A DNA stretch of 64,000 nt from VAZQ01 sp963712565. Its GTDB lineage: Bacteria > Pseudomonadota > Alphaproteobacteria > Rhizobiales > Xanthobacteraceae. Under the pieces are notes generated by a model, which was not told the DNA's origin, made no database searches, and saw only the letters and a program-made list of their open reading frames with translations. Every line of letters begins with the position of its first letter. Position 1 is the stretch's first letter. Positions 30,498 through 40,504 of the stretch are shown piece by piece. Made by a program: the position numbers and the translations under genes. The DNA lies in assembly GCA_963712565.1 (NCBI GenBank), contig CAVQIP010000044.1:62001-126000 (forward strand), read 5' to 3'.

Positions 30498-31784
30498 GTG
30501 GCATCATCGGCGCGCAACGCGCAGCGCATCGACGTGCTGATCGGCGGCGCCGGCTTTGCCGGTCTGGCGCTGGCGATCGCGCTGCGCCAGAGCCTCGGCC
30601 CGTCCTTCTCCGTCACCGTCGCCGATCCCGCGCTCGGACGCTCCGGCGTCGACGCGCGCGCCTCCGCGATCGTCGCCGCCGCGCGCCGCCTGTTCGAAAC
30701 CATCGGCGTGTGGGAGAAGGTCGAGGCGCAGCCCATCCTCGACATGGTGGTGACCGACAGCCGGCTCGCCGACGCGGTGCGGCCGGCCTTCCTCACCTTC
30801 GACGGCGATGTCGAACCGGCAGAGCCGTTCGCGCACATGATCGAGAACGGGCCGCTGCTCGATGCCCTGGTGGCGAAGGCGAAGGAAGAGGGCGTGGTGC
30901 TGCGGCCCTCGGCGGTGGCGGATGTCTCGCCGTCGCCGCGCGCTTTCGGGGAGGGCGACGTGTCCCGGCGCAGTCCATCGCGCGGGATCGATGTGGAGCT
31001 CGCGGACGGCAGCGCGATTTCGGCGCGGCTGCTGGTCGCCGCCGACGGCGCCCATTCGGCGATCCGCGAACGCGCCGGCATCACCAGCCACGGCTGGACC
31101 TATGGCCAGTCCGCCATCGTCACGACCGTCGCGCACGAGCGCGATCATCACGGACGCGCCGAGGAGCATTTCCTCCCGGCCGGGCCGTTCGCGATCCTGC
31201 CGTTGCCGCGCGACGCCGCCGTGGGCCACCGCTCGTCGATCGTCTGGACCGAAGCGGCGAACGAGGCCGCGCGCATCGTCGCGCTGCCGGAGGAGGAGTT
31301 CCACGCCGAGCTCGAGCGGCGCTTCGGCCTGCGCCTCGGCGAGATCCGGGCGGTCGGGCCGCGGCGCGTGCACCCGCTCGGCCTTGCGGTCGCGCGCGCG
31401 TTCATCGCCGAGCGCATCGCGCTCGTGGGCGACGCCGCGCATGTGATCCATCCGATCGCCGGCCAGGGGCTCAACATGGGGCTCAAGGACGTCGCCGCGC
31501 TCGCCGAGGTGATCGTCGATGCCGCCCGGCTCGGGCTCGATCCCGGCTCGCTCGCGGTGCTCGAGCGCTATCAGCGCTGGCGTCGCTTCGACACCATGGC
31601 GATGGGGGTCGCGACCGACGGCCTCAACCGGTTGTTCTCCAACCATTCCGACCTGCTGCGGCTGGCGCGCGACATCGGCCTCGGCCTGGTCGACCGGTTG
31701 CCGACGCTGAAGCACTTTTTCATCCGCGAGGCCGCCGGTCTCGTCGGCGAGGTGCCGAAGCTCTTGCGCGGCGAGGCGCTGTAG
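30498..31784 (+). CDS. UbiH/UbiF/COQ6-family FAD-dependent hydroxylase
   Basis: Flavoprotein monooxygenase family of ubiquinone ring hydroxylation. The 428-residue product starts at GTG 30498, six bases after a perfect AGGAGG. It carries the FAD motif GGAGFAGLALAIAL, the DG motif VAADGAHSAIRE and the GD motif IALVGDAAHVIHPIAGQGLNMGLKD. About 20 residues near 144-163 (SPSPRAFGEGDVSRRSPSR) look foreign, and the DNA there is palindromic, suggesting an in-frame repeat insertion. Which ring position it hydroxylates cannot be assigned. Confidence 0.9.
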   Translation: MASSARNAQRIDVLIGGAGFAGLALAIALRQSLGPSFSVTVADPALGRSGVDARASAIVAAARRLFETIGVWEKVEAQPILDMVVTDSRLADAVRPAFLTFDGDVEPAEPFAHMIENGPLLDALVAKAKEEGVVLRPSAVADVSPSPRAFGEGDVSRRSPSRGIDVELADGSAISARLLVAADGAHSAIRERAGITSHGWTYGQSAIVTTVAHERDHHGRAEEHFLPAGPFAILPLPRDAAVGHRSSIVWTEAANEAARIVALPEEEFHAELERRFGLRLGEIRAVGPRRVHPLGLAVARAFIAERIALVGDAAHVIHPIAGQGLNMGLKDVAALAEVIVDAARLGLDPGSLAVLERYQRWRRFDTMAMGVATDGLNRLFSNHSDLLRLARDIGLGLVDRLPTLKHFFIREAAGLVGEVPKLLRGEAL

Positions 31785-31814
31785 CGGCGTGACGCCAAAA
31801 AGCGACGCACTGCC

Positions 31815-32439
31815 TCACACGAACGGGATCGCCAGCACGTGCTCTCTGAACGCGGGGCGCTGCTCGATGCCGGTGAACCAGCGCTCGAGATGGTCGAGCC
31901 CCGGCCGCTCCGGCACCAGGCGGCGGAAGCGATAGGCCATCAGCGCCGACCGGGATGTCGCCCATCGACAGCGCGTCGCCGGCGACGAACGCGCTCTTGG
32001 CGAGCTGGCCGTCGAGAATCTTCATCGCCGCCATGGTCTTGATCTTGCCGGCTTCGATCGCGGTCGGATCGCGCTTGTCCGGCGGCGTGCGAATGAGGCC
32101 CCAGAACACCGGCGTGAGCGCGGGGGCCGCGACCGTGAGCTGCCAGTCCATCCAGCTGCTCGCCCGCGCGCGGGCGCGCAGGTCGGCGGGCTCGAGCGTG
32201 CCGACGCCGTATTTGGCCGCGAGGTAGCGCACGATCGAGTTCGATTCCCACAGCAGGAAGCCGTCCTCCTCGAGCGTCGGCACCAGGCCGTTCGGATTCA
32301 TGGCGAGGTAGGCCGGCTCGTTGTTCTTGCCGAAGGTGCCGCCGACGTCGATGCGCTCATGCGGCAGGCCGAGCTCGCCGAGCGCCCACATCACCTTCTG
32401 CACGTTGACCGAGGTGTTTCGCCCCCAGATCTTGATCAT
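31815..32439 (-). CDS. Glutathione S-transferase family protein, one frameshift
   Basis: The N-terminal thioredoxin-like domain starts MIKIWGRNTSVNVQKVMWAL and shows NPNGLVPTLEEDGFLLWESNSIVRYLA. The helical C-terminal domain includes FVAGDALSMGDIPVGA, after which the frame shifts near 31953. The next frame gives LMAYRFRRLVPERPGLDHLERWF and stops after LAIPFV. The locus is 625 bases (3n+1), about 207 residues, normal for the family. The substrate is unknown. Confidence 0.88.
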
Positions 32440-32457
32440 GGTCGTCGCCCTGCCTTC

Positions 32458-32545
32458 GTCATGGCCGGGCTTGTCCCGGGTCATCCATGTCTGCGCCTCG
32501 GCAGAAAACAAGACGTGGACCCCCGGCACAAGGCCGGGGGTGACG
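32458..32545. repeat. Palindromic intergenic repeat
   Basis: Two hairpins (GGCCGGGCTTGTCCCGGGTCATCC and CCCCCGGCACAAGGCCGGGGG) bounded by CGTCATGG and GTGACG. It lies between the Trm112-like gene and the GST gene and belongs to the GTCATGGCCGGGCTT class common in Bradyrhizobium-type genomes. Confidence 0.7.
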
Positions 32546-32571
32546 AAAATGGATGGGAGCGTCAGGCTGGG

Positions 32572-32773
32572 TCAATCCAGGCGGCGCGCTTCCTCGGGCA
32601 GCATGATCGGGATGCCGGCGCGGATCGGATAGGCGAGCTTGGCGGAGCGCGAGATCAGCTCCTGCTTGTCGGCGTCGTATTCGAGCGGCCCTTTGGTCAG
32701 CGGACAGACCAGGATTTCCAACAGCTTGGGATCGACGCTGCCGGCGTGGGCGTTCGGGGGGCGAGGTGGTCAT
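32572..32773 (-). CDS. Trm112-family (UPF0434/YcaR-like) small protein, one frameshift
   Basis: Small zinc-finger-like protein of about 66 residues; Trm112 proteins activate methyltransferases in other domains, while bacterial roles are unclear. After the start MTTSPPE the frame shifts in a run of six Cs (32756-32761 on the plus strand as Gs). Dropping one gives SPPNAHAGSVDPKLLEILVCPLTKGPLEYD and then AYPIRAGIPIMLPEEARRLD. Only one Cys of the canonical pair is clear (LVCPLTKG). It is too short and broken to stand out as an open frame. Confidence 0.85.
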
Positions 32774-32902
32774 GATGCACTCCGGACTGCGGCGCGCTTA
32801 TCGGCGACGGCCCGTTCCGGATGCGAGCCCGGGCGGCAACCGCTTCGCTGCCGAAAACGCGTCGGCACGATAGCCGTCGCGAGCTATAGCACGCGGTCGC
32901 GC

Positions 32903-33175
32903 TTAGTGCCGCCGGAAATTGGGGCGGCGTGCCGGCGCCGCGGCCGCCGTGCGTTCCCCCTTGTGGCGGAAATTGATGCGACCGCGGGTGAGATCGTACG
33001 GCGTGACCTCGACGATGACCCGGTCGCCGACGCCGGTGCGGATGCGGAACTTGCGCATCTTGCCCGACATGTAGGCGAGCACCTGATGATCGTTGTCGAG
33101 GGTGACGCGGTAATTGCCGTCGGGCAGGACCTCGGTCACCGTGCCGTCGAATTCGAGCAGCTCTTCCTTGGCCAT
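32903..33175 (-). CDS. infA: Translation initiation factor IF-1
   Basis: OB-fold factor that blocks the ribosomal A site during initiation. MAKEELLEFDGTVTEVLPDGNYRVTLDN and the RIRTGVGDRVIVEVTPYDLTRGRINFRHK signature are unmistakable. The 90 residues exceed the usual 72 because of an Ala/Arg/Pro-rich C-terminal tail typical of some Rhizobiales. It lies downstream of the helicase gene with a 24-base gap, so both may be one transcript. Confidence 0.96.
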   Translation of the reverse strand: MAKEELLEFDGTVTEVLPDGNYRVTLDNDHQVLAYMSGKMRKFRIRTGVGDRVIVEVTPYDLTRGRINFRHKGERTAAAAPARRPNFRRH

Positions 33176-33199
33176 GGGTTGTTCTCCAATCCTGTGGAA

Positions 33200-34610
<1,411 letters not shown>

Positions 34611-34911
34611 GTGGCGAAACGGCGGGCGCCCTTGAATGCGCAAATCGGCTATTCGCCGGTTTGCGGTGGCGGCCGCGGGTCGCGGGAGAAATTGGACACC
34701 CCGCGTGGTCTGGGCTGTCGATGAATTGGTGGTGGATGAGACGGGTCGAAAACCAAGACGTGGAATTCGTTCACGCGACCCGTAAACGGCCTTTATCGAT
34801 TGGAGCCTTTATGGCTTCGACGACAGGCCATCGATCTCAACAGGCGTCACTTAGCAACCTAATGTGGTGATTACAAGGCCTTATCGCAAGAAGACGACGA
34901 GCGGGCGCCGG
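34611..34911. other. Gene-free stretch upstream of rhlE
   Basis: Three hundred bases without a supportable gene. About 34760-34880 is noticeably AT-richer than its surroundings. It contains a loosely repeated word (CGGCCTTTATCGATTGGAGCC and AGGCCATCGATCTC), as expected for the promoter and 5' leader of the helicase on the minus strand. I see no riboswitch consensus or intrinsic terminator. Confidence 0.5.
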
Positions 34912-35586
34912 TCACTGCAGCGGCGTCTCGCCGCCCGATGTCTTCTTGGCGAGCTCGATCTCGGTGACCGCGACCAGGATCTCGGCCCGCGTCTTGAGAT
35001 CGGGCGCTTCCAGGAGCGCCTGCTTCTCCGCCGTACCGTAGGGCGACATCATCGCCAGCGCGTTGACCAGCGCCTCGTTGGGCGCGTTCTCGATGCCGTC
35101 CCAATCGGCCTTGAGATCGTTGGCCTTGAGGAAATCCGCCAGCGCCCGCAGCAGGCTCTCGCGGTCGACCTCGTCCTCGCCCTTGCGCGCCGTGAAATCG
35201 TCGATGAAGGGCGCGTAAGTCACGCGGCATTGCCGATACGGCGTCGACGCGTCGAGTTCCTCCTCGATGCGAAAGCGGGCGACGCCGGTGAGCTGAAGCA
35301 GGTAGCGGCCGTCGCCGGTCTCGGCGATCTGGGTGATGCGGCCGACGCAGCCGACCTTGTAGAGATTGGGCTTGTTCTCGGATCCGGGATGCGCCGGGTC
35401 GGGCTGGATCATGCCGACCAGGCGGTGGCCGGAACGCAAGGCGTCGTCGATCATCGCGACGTAGCGCGGCTCGAAAATGTTGAGCGGCATTTGCCCGCGC
35501 GGCAACAGCAGCGCGCCCGGCAACGGAAACACCGGGATCACGGCGGCGAGGTCGCCGGGGTTCTGATAGACCGCATTCATCGGCAT
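34912..35586 (-). CDS. Lon N-terminal substrate-binding-domain protein
   Basis: The 224-residue stand-alone LON-N domain (PUA-like beta fold) has no AAA or protease part. Typical blocks are IPVFPLPGALLLPRGQMPLNIFEPRY, VGCVGRITQIAETGDGRYLLQLTGVARFRI and YAPFIDDF. A C-terminal helical region (LKANDLKADWDGIENAPNEALVNALAMMSPYGTAEKQALLEA) is characteristic of alphaproteobacterial members. It lies 93 bases downstream of the thioredoxin gene on the same strand, a common pairing in Rhizobiales. Function is unproven, perhaps substrate delivery. Confidence 0.9.
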   Translation of the reverse strand: MPMNAVYQNPGDLAAVIPVFPLPGALLLPRGQMPLNIFEPRYVAMIDDALRSGHRLVGMIQPDPAHPGSENKPNLYKVGCVGRITQIAETGDGRYLLQLTGVARFRIEEELDASTPYRQCRVTYAPFIDDFTARKGEDEVDRESLLRALADFLKANDLKADWDGIENAPNEALVNALAMMSPYGTAEKQALLEAPDLKTRAEILVAVTEIELAKKTSGGETPLQ

Positions 35587-35679
35587 CGTCGCTCTCCCAC
35601 CGCGGCAATGCTACGCAGCTATAGCTTCGAGACGCCCGCTACGCGGGCCCCGCCAGCGCGAGGCCGATCAGGTAGCGTC

Positions 35680-36588
35680 TTACGCGAACAGCACCGACGA
35701 CAGTCGCTTGCGCCCGTTGACGGTGGCCTCGTCGGTCGGGCCCCAGGCCTCGAAGAATTGGACGAGCTGCTTGCGCGCGCCGTCGTCGTTCCATTTGCGG
35801 TCGCGCTTGACGATCTCGAGCAAGTTGTCGACCGCGTCCTGGCGGCGTCCCTTGCCGTTCAAGGCCACCGCGAGATCGAACCGCGCCTGATGATCAAGCG
35901 GATTGGCCGCAACCTTCTGCTCCAGGTCGGCAATGGGCCCGACCGATTTCGCCTGCTCCGCCACTTCGAGCGCCGCGCGGGCGGCGGCGACCGCGGGGTC
36001 GTTGTGCTTGGCTTCCGGCACCAGCGCGAGCGTCTGCTTGGCCTGCTCCAGGGCCCCGGTCCGCACGTAGCTGCGCGCGAGCCCGGCGAGCGCGGCGACG
36101 TTGCCGCCGTCCTGCGCCAGCACCTGGGCGTAGCGCTCGGCGGCGCCGGCGGCATCGCCCTTGGCGAGCGCATCGTCTGCGCTCTGCAACAGATCCTTTT
36201 CCTCGCCGCCGATGCGGTCCTTGGTGACGCGCTCGATGAAGGCCATCACCTGGCTTTCCGGCAGCGCACCGAGGAAGCCGTCGATCGGCTGGCCGTTGAC
36301 GAAGGCGAACACCGCCGGGATCGACTGGATGCCGAGCTGCCCCGGGATCGAGGGGTGCTTGTCGATGTCCATCTTGACCAGCTTGACCTTGCCCTTGGCG
36401 GCGCGGACGACCTTTTCCAGCACCGGCCCGAGCTGCTTGCACGGTCCGCACCACTCGGCCCAGAAATCCACCAGCACCGGCTGGCGCTTGGATTCCTCGA
36501 TCACGTCCTTGACGAAGGTCTGGGTGGTCGTGTCCTTGACCACGCTGGTCGCGGCCGCTCCGGCATCGCCGCCCTGCAACATCGTCAT
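35680..36588 (-). CDS. cnoX: CnoX/YbbN-type thioredoxin with TPR-like C-terminus
   Basis: Chaperedoxin that holds oxidised unfolded proteins. The 302-residue product has an N-terminal thioredoxin domain with active-site WCGPC (C47, C50). QSIPAVFAFVNGQPIDGFLGALPESQ links to tetratricopeptide-like helices (ALAKGDAAGAAERYAQVLAQDGGNVAALAGLARSYV, HQARFDLAVALNGKGRRQDAVDNLLEIV). The intact CxxC suggests an active reductase, unlike E. coli CnoX. The ATG at 36588, after GGGACGGACGAG, is preferred over the longer Pro/Arg-rich frame. Confidence 0.92.
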   Translation of the reverse strand: MTMLQGGDAGAAATSVVKDTTTQTFVKDVIEESKRQPVLVDFWAEWCGPCKQLGPVLEKVVRAAKGKVKLVKMDIDKHPSIPGQLGIQSIPAVFAFVNGQPIDGFLGALPESQVMAFIERVTKDRIGGEEKDLLQSADDALAKGDAAGAAERYAQVLAQDGGNVAALAGLARSYVRTGALEQAKQTLALVPEAKHNDPAVAAARAALEVAEQAKSVGPIADLEQKVAANPLDHQARFDLAVALNGKGRRQDAVDNLLEIVKRDRKWNDDGARKQLVQFFEAWGPTDEATVNGRKRLSSVLFA

Positions 36589-36751
36589 CTCGTCCGTCCC
36601 TCGTCTGTCTGTCCCGCGTCCGCGCCCCGGCCCCGGCCGACATGGCCCCCTCTGAACCGGCGAGTTCGGCCCGCCCGGCACGAACCGTGCCGACGGCCGC
36701 GATATGCCCAATTAAATGGTGTCAGCGGGGGCGTTTGCAATCAGGAAAACC

Positions 36752-37258
36752 TCAGCGCTCCGCCTCGCTCATGGCGACGATCCGGGGCGGATGCCCGGTC
36801 GCTTCCAGGAACTGCAGCAGGTCCGCGCGCGCGATCGAGGTGGTCATGGTGTTGGTGAGCGGGTGAAAGTTGAGCGTGTCGTGCCGCATCATGGCGGCGT
36901 CGAGCACCACGCTCACCCGCCGCTCGCTGTCGTTCATCGCCGCGAACGGCGTGACCGCGCCGGGCTCGATCCCCAGCGTCGCGCGCATGAGCTCGGCGGA
37001 GCCGAAAGAGAAGCGGCCGGAGGCCGCCAGCAGCCGGTGCAGCGATTTGAGCTCGATCACCGCCTCCTCGAGGGCGGCGACCAGGAACAGGCCGCCCTTC
37101 TTGTCCTTGAGGAACAGGTTCTTGGTGTGGCCGCCGGGGATCGCGCCGCGCAACGCCCGTGATTGCTCGACGGTGAACAGCGCCGGATGCGTCACCGTCG
37201 CGTGCGCAATGCCGAGCCGGTCGAGAAAGGCGAAGAGGTCGGCGGGGGTGGCGGGCAT
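36752..37258 (-). CDS. Prolyl-tRNA editing-domain protein (ProXp-ala/YbaK-like)
   Basis: The 168-residue free-standing editing domain deacylates mischarged tRNA-Pro. Hallmarks are THPALFTVEQSRALRGAIPGGHTKNLFLKDKKGGLFLV, the catalytic-lysine region KNLFLKDKK, LLAASGRFSFGSAELM, LGIEPGAVTPFAAMND and FHPLTNTMTTSI. The G-G-H-T-K signature points to the ProXp-ala subtype. It is an independent gene between cnoX and an AhpD-like gene, flanked upstream by a palindromic repeat. Confidence 0.92.
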   Translation of the reverse strand: MPATPADLFAFLDRLGIAHATVTHPALFTVEQSRALRGAIPGGHTKNLFLKDKKGGLFLVAALEEAVIELKSLHRLLAASGRFSFGSAELMRATLGIEPGAVTPFAAMNDSERRVSVVLDAAMMRHDTLNFHPLTNTMTTSIARADLLQFLEATGHPPRIVAMSEAER

Positions 37259-37271
37259 CGGTTTCTCGGCT

Positions 37272-37352
37272 GTCGTTCCCGCGCAAGCGGGAACCTATAT
37301 TCCAGAGACCTGCGGATGTGGCTCAATGGGTCCCCGCTTTCGCGGGGACGAC
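37272..37352. repeat. Short palindromic intergenic repeat (TATATTCCAGAG family)
   Basis: Hairpin TTCCCGCGCAAGCGGGAA, the conserved word CTATATTCCAGAG, a variable middle, then hairpin TCCCCGCTTTCGCGGGGA and GACGAC. It is a close relative of the elements at 7634, 11075 and 56369. It lies between the prolyl-editing gene and the AhpD-like gene. Confidence 0.8.
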
Positions 37353-37368
37353 AATACCGTGCGCGGGT

Positions 37369-37902
37369 TCAACCCCCCGGCGGCTTGATATCGAACCCCT
37401 GATTGATCGCCGCGAACATCTGGTAGAAGCCGGACAGCACCACGATCTCGACCAGTCCGCGCTTGCCCCATTGCGCGGCGGCCTGCGCCTGCAGTTCGTC
37501 GGGGACCACCTGCCACGCCAGGGTCTTCTGCAGGATCGCGTGCGCCAGCGCGTAGGGCCGCGGCAGCGCCGCGCTGCGCGCGGAACCGATGCAATCGATC
37601 ACCTCCGCCGGCAGCCCGGCGGCGCGCGCGTGTTCGATGTGGTCGTGCCATTCGAAGCCGGCGCCGGTCGCGCGCGCGACGGTGAGCACGATGAACTGGT
37701 AGACGGGCCGCGGCAGCGCGCCCTCGAACTTGAGGAAGAAGCCCAGCTCCTCGACGCGGCGCGCGAGCTCGGGATGGTTGAGCAGCGCCAGGTAGGGGCC
37801 GCCGAAGCCTTCACCGTGCGCCTTGCGGCGGGCCGCCATCGTTTCGTACAGCGCCTGCGCGGCGGCCGGCAAGGTCGCGACCTTCATGTCGAGCACGGTC
37901 AT
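37369..37902 (-). CDS. Carboxymuconolactone decarboxylase / AhpD-like protein
   Basis: Small all-helical fold. The best start is MTVLDMKVATLPAAAQ at 37902, giving 177 residues. The upstream in-frame extension translates a dispersed repeat and is not believed. Visible family features are GGPYLALLNHPELARRVEELGFFLKFEG, IVLTVARATGAGFEWHDHIEHARAAGLPAEVID, and LVEIVVLSGFYQMFAAINQGFD. The catalytic CxxC of true AhpD is absent (position occupied by GFEWHDH), so it is nearer the decarboxylase side. Substrate unknown. It is preceded by the ThDP enzyme gene. Confidence 0.85.
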   Translation of the reverse strand: MTVLDMKVATLPAAAQALYETMAARRKAHGEGFGGPYLALLNHPELARRVEELGFFLKFEGALPRPVYQFIVLTVARATGAGFEWHDHIEHARAAGLPAEVIDCIGSARSAALPRPYALAHAILQKTLAWQVVPDELQAQAAAQWGKRGLVEIVVLSGFYQMFAAINQGFDIKPPGG

Positions 37903-37905
37903 GGA

Positions 37906-37974
37906 GCATTTTCCGGAAAAGTGGGCACCGGTTTTCCGCAGAAAATGCGACAAAGTCAAAGAGTTCTGCGTCCC
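37906..37974. repeat. Dispersed rhizobial palindrome with conserved tail
   Basis: Inverted repeat GCATTTTCCGGAAAAGTGGG/CACCGGTTTTCCGCAGAAAATGC, followed by GACAAAGTCAAAGAGTTCTGCG. I recognise this composite as an element repeated many times in Hyphomicrobiales genomes. It fills the junction between the AhpD-like start and the ThDP enzyme stop, so it may end or process the transcript there. Confidence 0.7.
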
Positions 37975-39739
37975 TTATTCGTGATAGGACCAGGCCCGCG
38001 CGCCGGCGTTGAAATCGTAGACCGGCGTCGGGCAGTTCTTGTCGGCCTTGACGTCGATGAGCGCGGTGGTGCCGGCGGCAAGCGCCTTCTGAAAGGTGCC
38101 CGCGAGATCGGCCGGGTCGCGCACGGTGAATCCGTTCGCGCCCAGCGCGCGCGCAAACCCCGCCCAATCGTGATCGGGAATGCTGGTCAGCTCGCTCGGC
38201 AGGGCGCCGTATTGGCGCGCGCGCAGCCAGACATTGCCGAGCGCGCCGTTGTTGAGCACCACGTAGACGACCGGCAGGCCGTAGCGCGCCGCGGTCCGCG
38301 ACCTCGAGGCCGTGCATCTGCATGCAGCCGTCGCCGGTGATGACGGCGACGCGCCGGTCCGGCCGCGCGCACTGCACGCCGACCGCCGCCGGGATCGCCC
38401 AGCCCATCGGCCCGAGATTGGTGGCGGAGATGTAGGTGCGCGGCGCGTAGGCGCTCCAGTAGTGGCCGGCGAAGGCGCGGTGCGCTCCGGAATCGACGAG
38501 CACCACGCCGTCGCGCGGGAACACCTTGCGCAGCGCGACGATCGCGGTCGCCGGATGGATCGGCGCGCCGGGCCGAGTGGTGTTCTCGACGTCGTAGAGC
38601 CGCGGCCCCGCCTTGATGGTGGCGAGCCACTGCCGCCGGCGCGCCTGGCCCTCCTCCAGCGCGGGACCGATCACGGCGGCGCGGTGGTCCATCAGGTCGA
38701 GGAAGGCGTGGCAGCTTCCCGGCACCACGTGGCCGAGATCGCCGTTGGCGGTGAGCTCGTCCATGTCGATATTGACGTGGATCATGCGCGCTCGGCTGCG
38801 CTCGCGCACGGTCCAGTGCATCGTATCGCGCTCGTTGAGACCGGAGCCGAGCACTACGAGGCAGGCGAGCTCGTCGTCGAGAATGGCGTTGGTGGCGTGG
38901 CGGGTGCCGGCGTAACCGAACACGCCGAGCGACAGCGCGTGGTCCTCCGGGAACACCCCCTTGGCGCGCAGCGTGGTGGCGACCGGGATCGACCAGCGCT
39001 CGGCCAGCATCTTCAGGCACGCCGCCGCGGCGTCGTGCTCGACTCCGGCGCCGACCAGGAAAGCGATCCGGCCGTTTTCGCGCTGCGCATCCGCGAGCGT
39101 GCCCAGCGCGGCGTCGGCGGGCCCCACGCTCAACGGCTCCGCGCCCACGAAGAACGGCAGCACCCTGACGTAAGGCGCCGCGCTCTCGCGGGTCAGCGTG
39201 TCGTGCGTGAGCGAGAGATGCACCGGTCCGCGCGGCTGCGCCCACATCGTGGTCAGCGCGTGACGAAACCAGTGGTTCAGGTTCTTGCTGCTCGCGACCG
39301 TCTTCGACAGCCGCGTGAGCGGCGCCATCACCGCGGTGTCGTCGAGCGTGGCCTGGCTCGCGTCCTGGAACGCGCCGCGGCCTTCCATGTCGACCGGCAC
39401 CTCGCCGGTCATGACCAGCACCGGCGAGCCGTCGGTTTTGGCGGCGGCAACCGCGGTCGCCATGTTGCAGCAGCCCGGACCGCCGATGCCGAGCGCCGCG
39501 CCAAAGCCGCCGCTGGCTCGGGCGTAGCCGTCGGCCATGTAGACCGCGCCGCCCTCGTGCGCCGCGATCACCGGCTTGAGCTTGCTCTGCCGCGCGAGCG
39601 CCGGGAGGAACGGATCGACCAGCCCGCCGGGAACCATGAACAGATGACGGAGGCCCTCTTGCGCCAGCGCGTTGAGGAGGTAGTCGGTGCCAAGGGTCGT
39701 CGTGGGATCGGGCGACGTGGGAGAGGCGGGAGGTGTCAT
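37975..39739 (-). CDS. Thiamine-diphosphate-dependent enzyme (acetolactate synthase large-subunit family), one frameshift
   Basis: Three-domain ThDP enzyme of about 587 residues from MTPPASPTSPDP. The pyrimidine-binding domain carries the catalytic Glu in AAHEGGAVYMADGYARASG. The central domain includes VFGYAGTRHATNAIL. The pyrophosphate-binding motif GDGCMQMHGLEVA is followed by VVLNNGALGNVWLRARQYG in the next frame. The shift is near 38290-38300 and is consistent with one extra G. Catalysed reaction is not fixed: relatives include acetolactate synthase, benzoylformate decarboxylase and sulfoacetaldehyde acetyltransferase. No small regulatory subunit is adjacent, which argues against housekeeping acetolactate synthase. 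Confidence 0.88.
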
Positions 39740-40000
39740 GGCATGGACGCTTTTCGGTCCGGAGGTTGCGATGCCGATTTTAGCTGGAGCGTTGCCTGCG
39801 ATTCGGCCTGCAATTGGACTGGGAGCGTGGGCGCGGCATGATCGTGCCGGCGCGGGCTTCATGGACCGTGCGGGAGCTCACGACAAGGGTCGCGCCGCCG
39901 CAGGCGAAACGGCCACCGGGGGCACGGTTGCAAAGCCCGGCCCCATTTGGCATAGGTGGCGCACTGTTCCGGCGGCCGATAGTCCGGCCGGAATTCGGAT

Positions 40001-40075
<75 letters not shown>

Positions 40076-40504
40076 ACACATCAATGACTTAGCTGATGGC
40101 GTTCCGTTGCTGCCGCGTTCGGGTAAGCGGCGGGTAGCAACGCGCCCAATTCCGCCGCGCCACTGGCGCACCCATTGATTTCAGCGAGGCATGCAGCGAC
40201 GGCCGCGCCGATGTAGCTGGCGAACTGCCTCTGAAGAAAGAAAAACACGCCGACAAAAGAAGCGGCGCAGAACAGCACACTAAATTGGAAGGGTGCTCCT
40301 CTTACTTCCTTCCTGACCAGCCATTATGAGAGCCGTTCAGCGGCCATCCCCCAAGTGGCGTTCGTGCCAGAAGGGGAAGTCGCGACCCTTCCAAGCATGT
40401 GGGGCTCGCGATAGCCTTTCGTGGCCTGTTAGCCCAACGCTGCTTCATTGTTCAGGTATTGAGCTTCTGGCCGCGTGTCCCGCGGCGGTACAAGGGAGGA
40501 AACC
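40076..40504. other. Gene-poor stretch after tRNA-Gly
   Basis: About 430 bases of less GC-rich sequence between the tRNA and the MmgE/PrpD gene. The only reading frame of note is a short hydrophobic one on the minus strand (listed separately). There is no integrase fragment and no second copy of the tRNA 3' end that I can see. The last bases supply a strong GGGAGG ribosome-binding site for the next gene. Confidence 0.5.
40081..40278 (-). CDS. Possible small membrane protein (weak)
   Basis: Sixty-five codons from a GTG, with one plausible transmembrane stretch followed by a Cys/Ala-rich segment (FVGVFFFLQRQFASYIGAAVAACLA). There is no homologue I recognise, no strong ribosome-binding site, and an in-frame stop not far upstream. 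Hydrophobic side-chain pattern is the sole support. It could equally be a remnant of a longer gene inside the accessory patch. Confidence 0.2.
   Translation of the reverse strand: MLFCAASFVGVFFFLQRQFASYIGAAVAACLAEINGCASGAAELGALLPAAYPNAAATERHQLSH

Noticed and set aside
36642..36866. Plus-strand small frames between cnoX and the prolyl-editing gene
   Set aside because: They overlap real genes on the opposite strand and show no codon bias or motif.
37903..37959. N-terminal extension of the carboxymuconolactone decarboxylase-like protein
   Set aside because: The codons lie entirely in a dispersed palindrome known from many noncoding sites; the ATG at 37902 fits the family.
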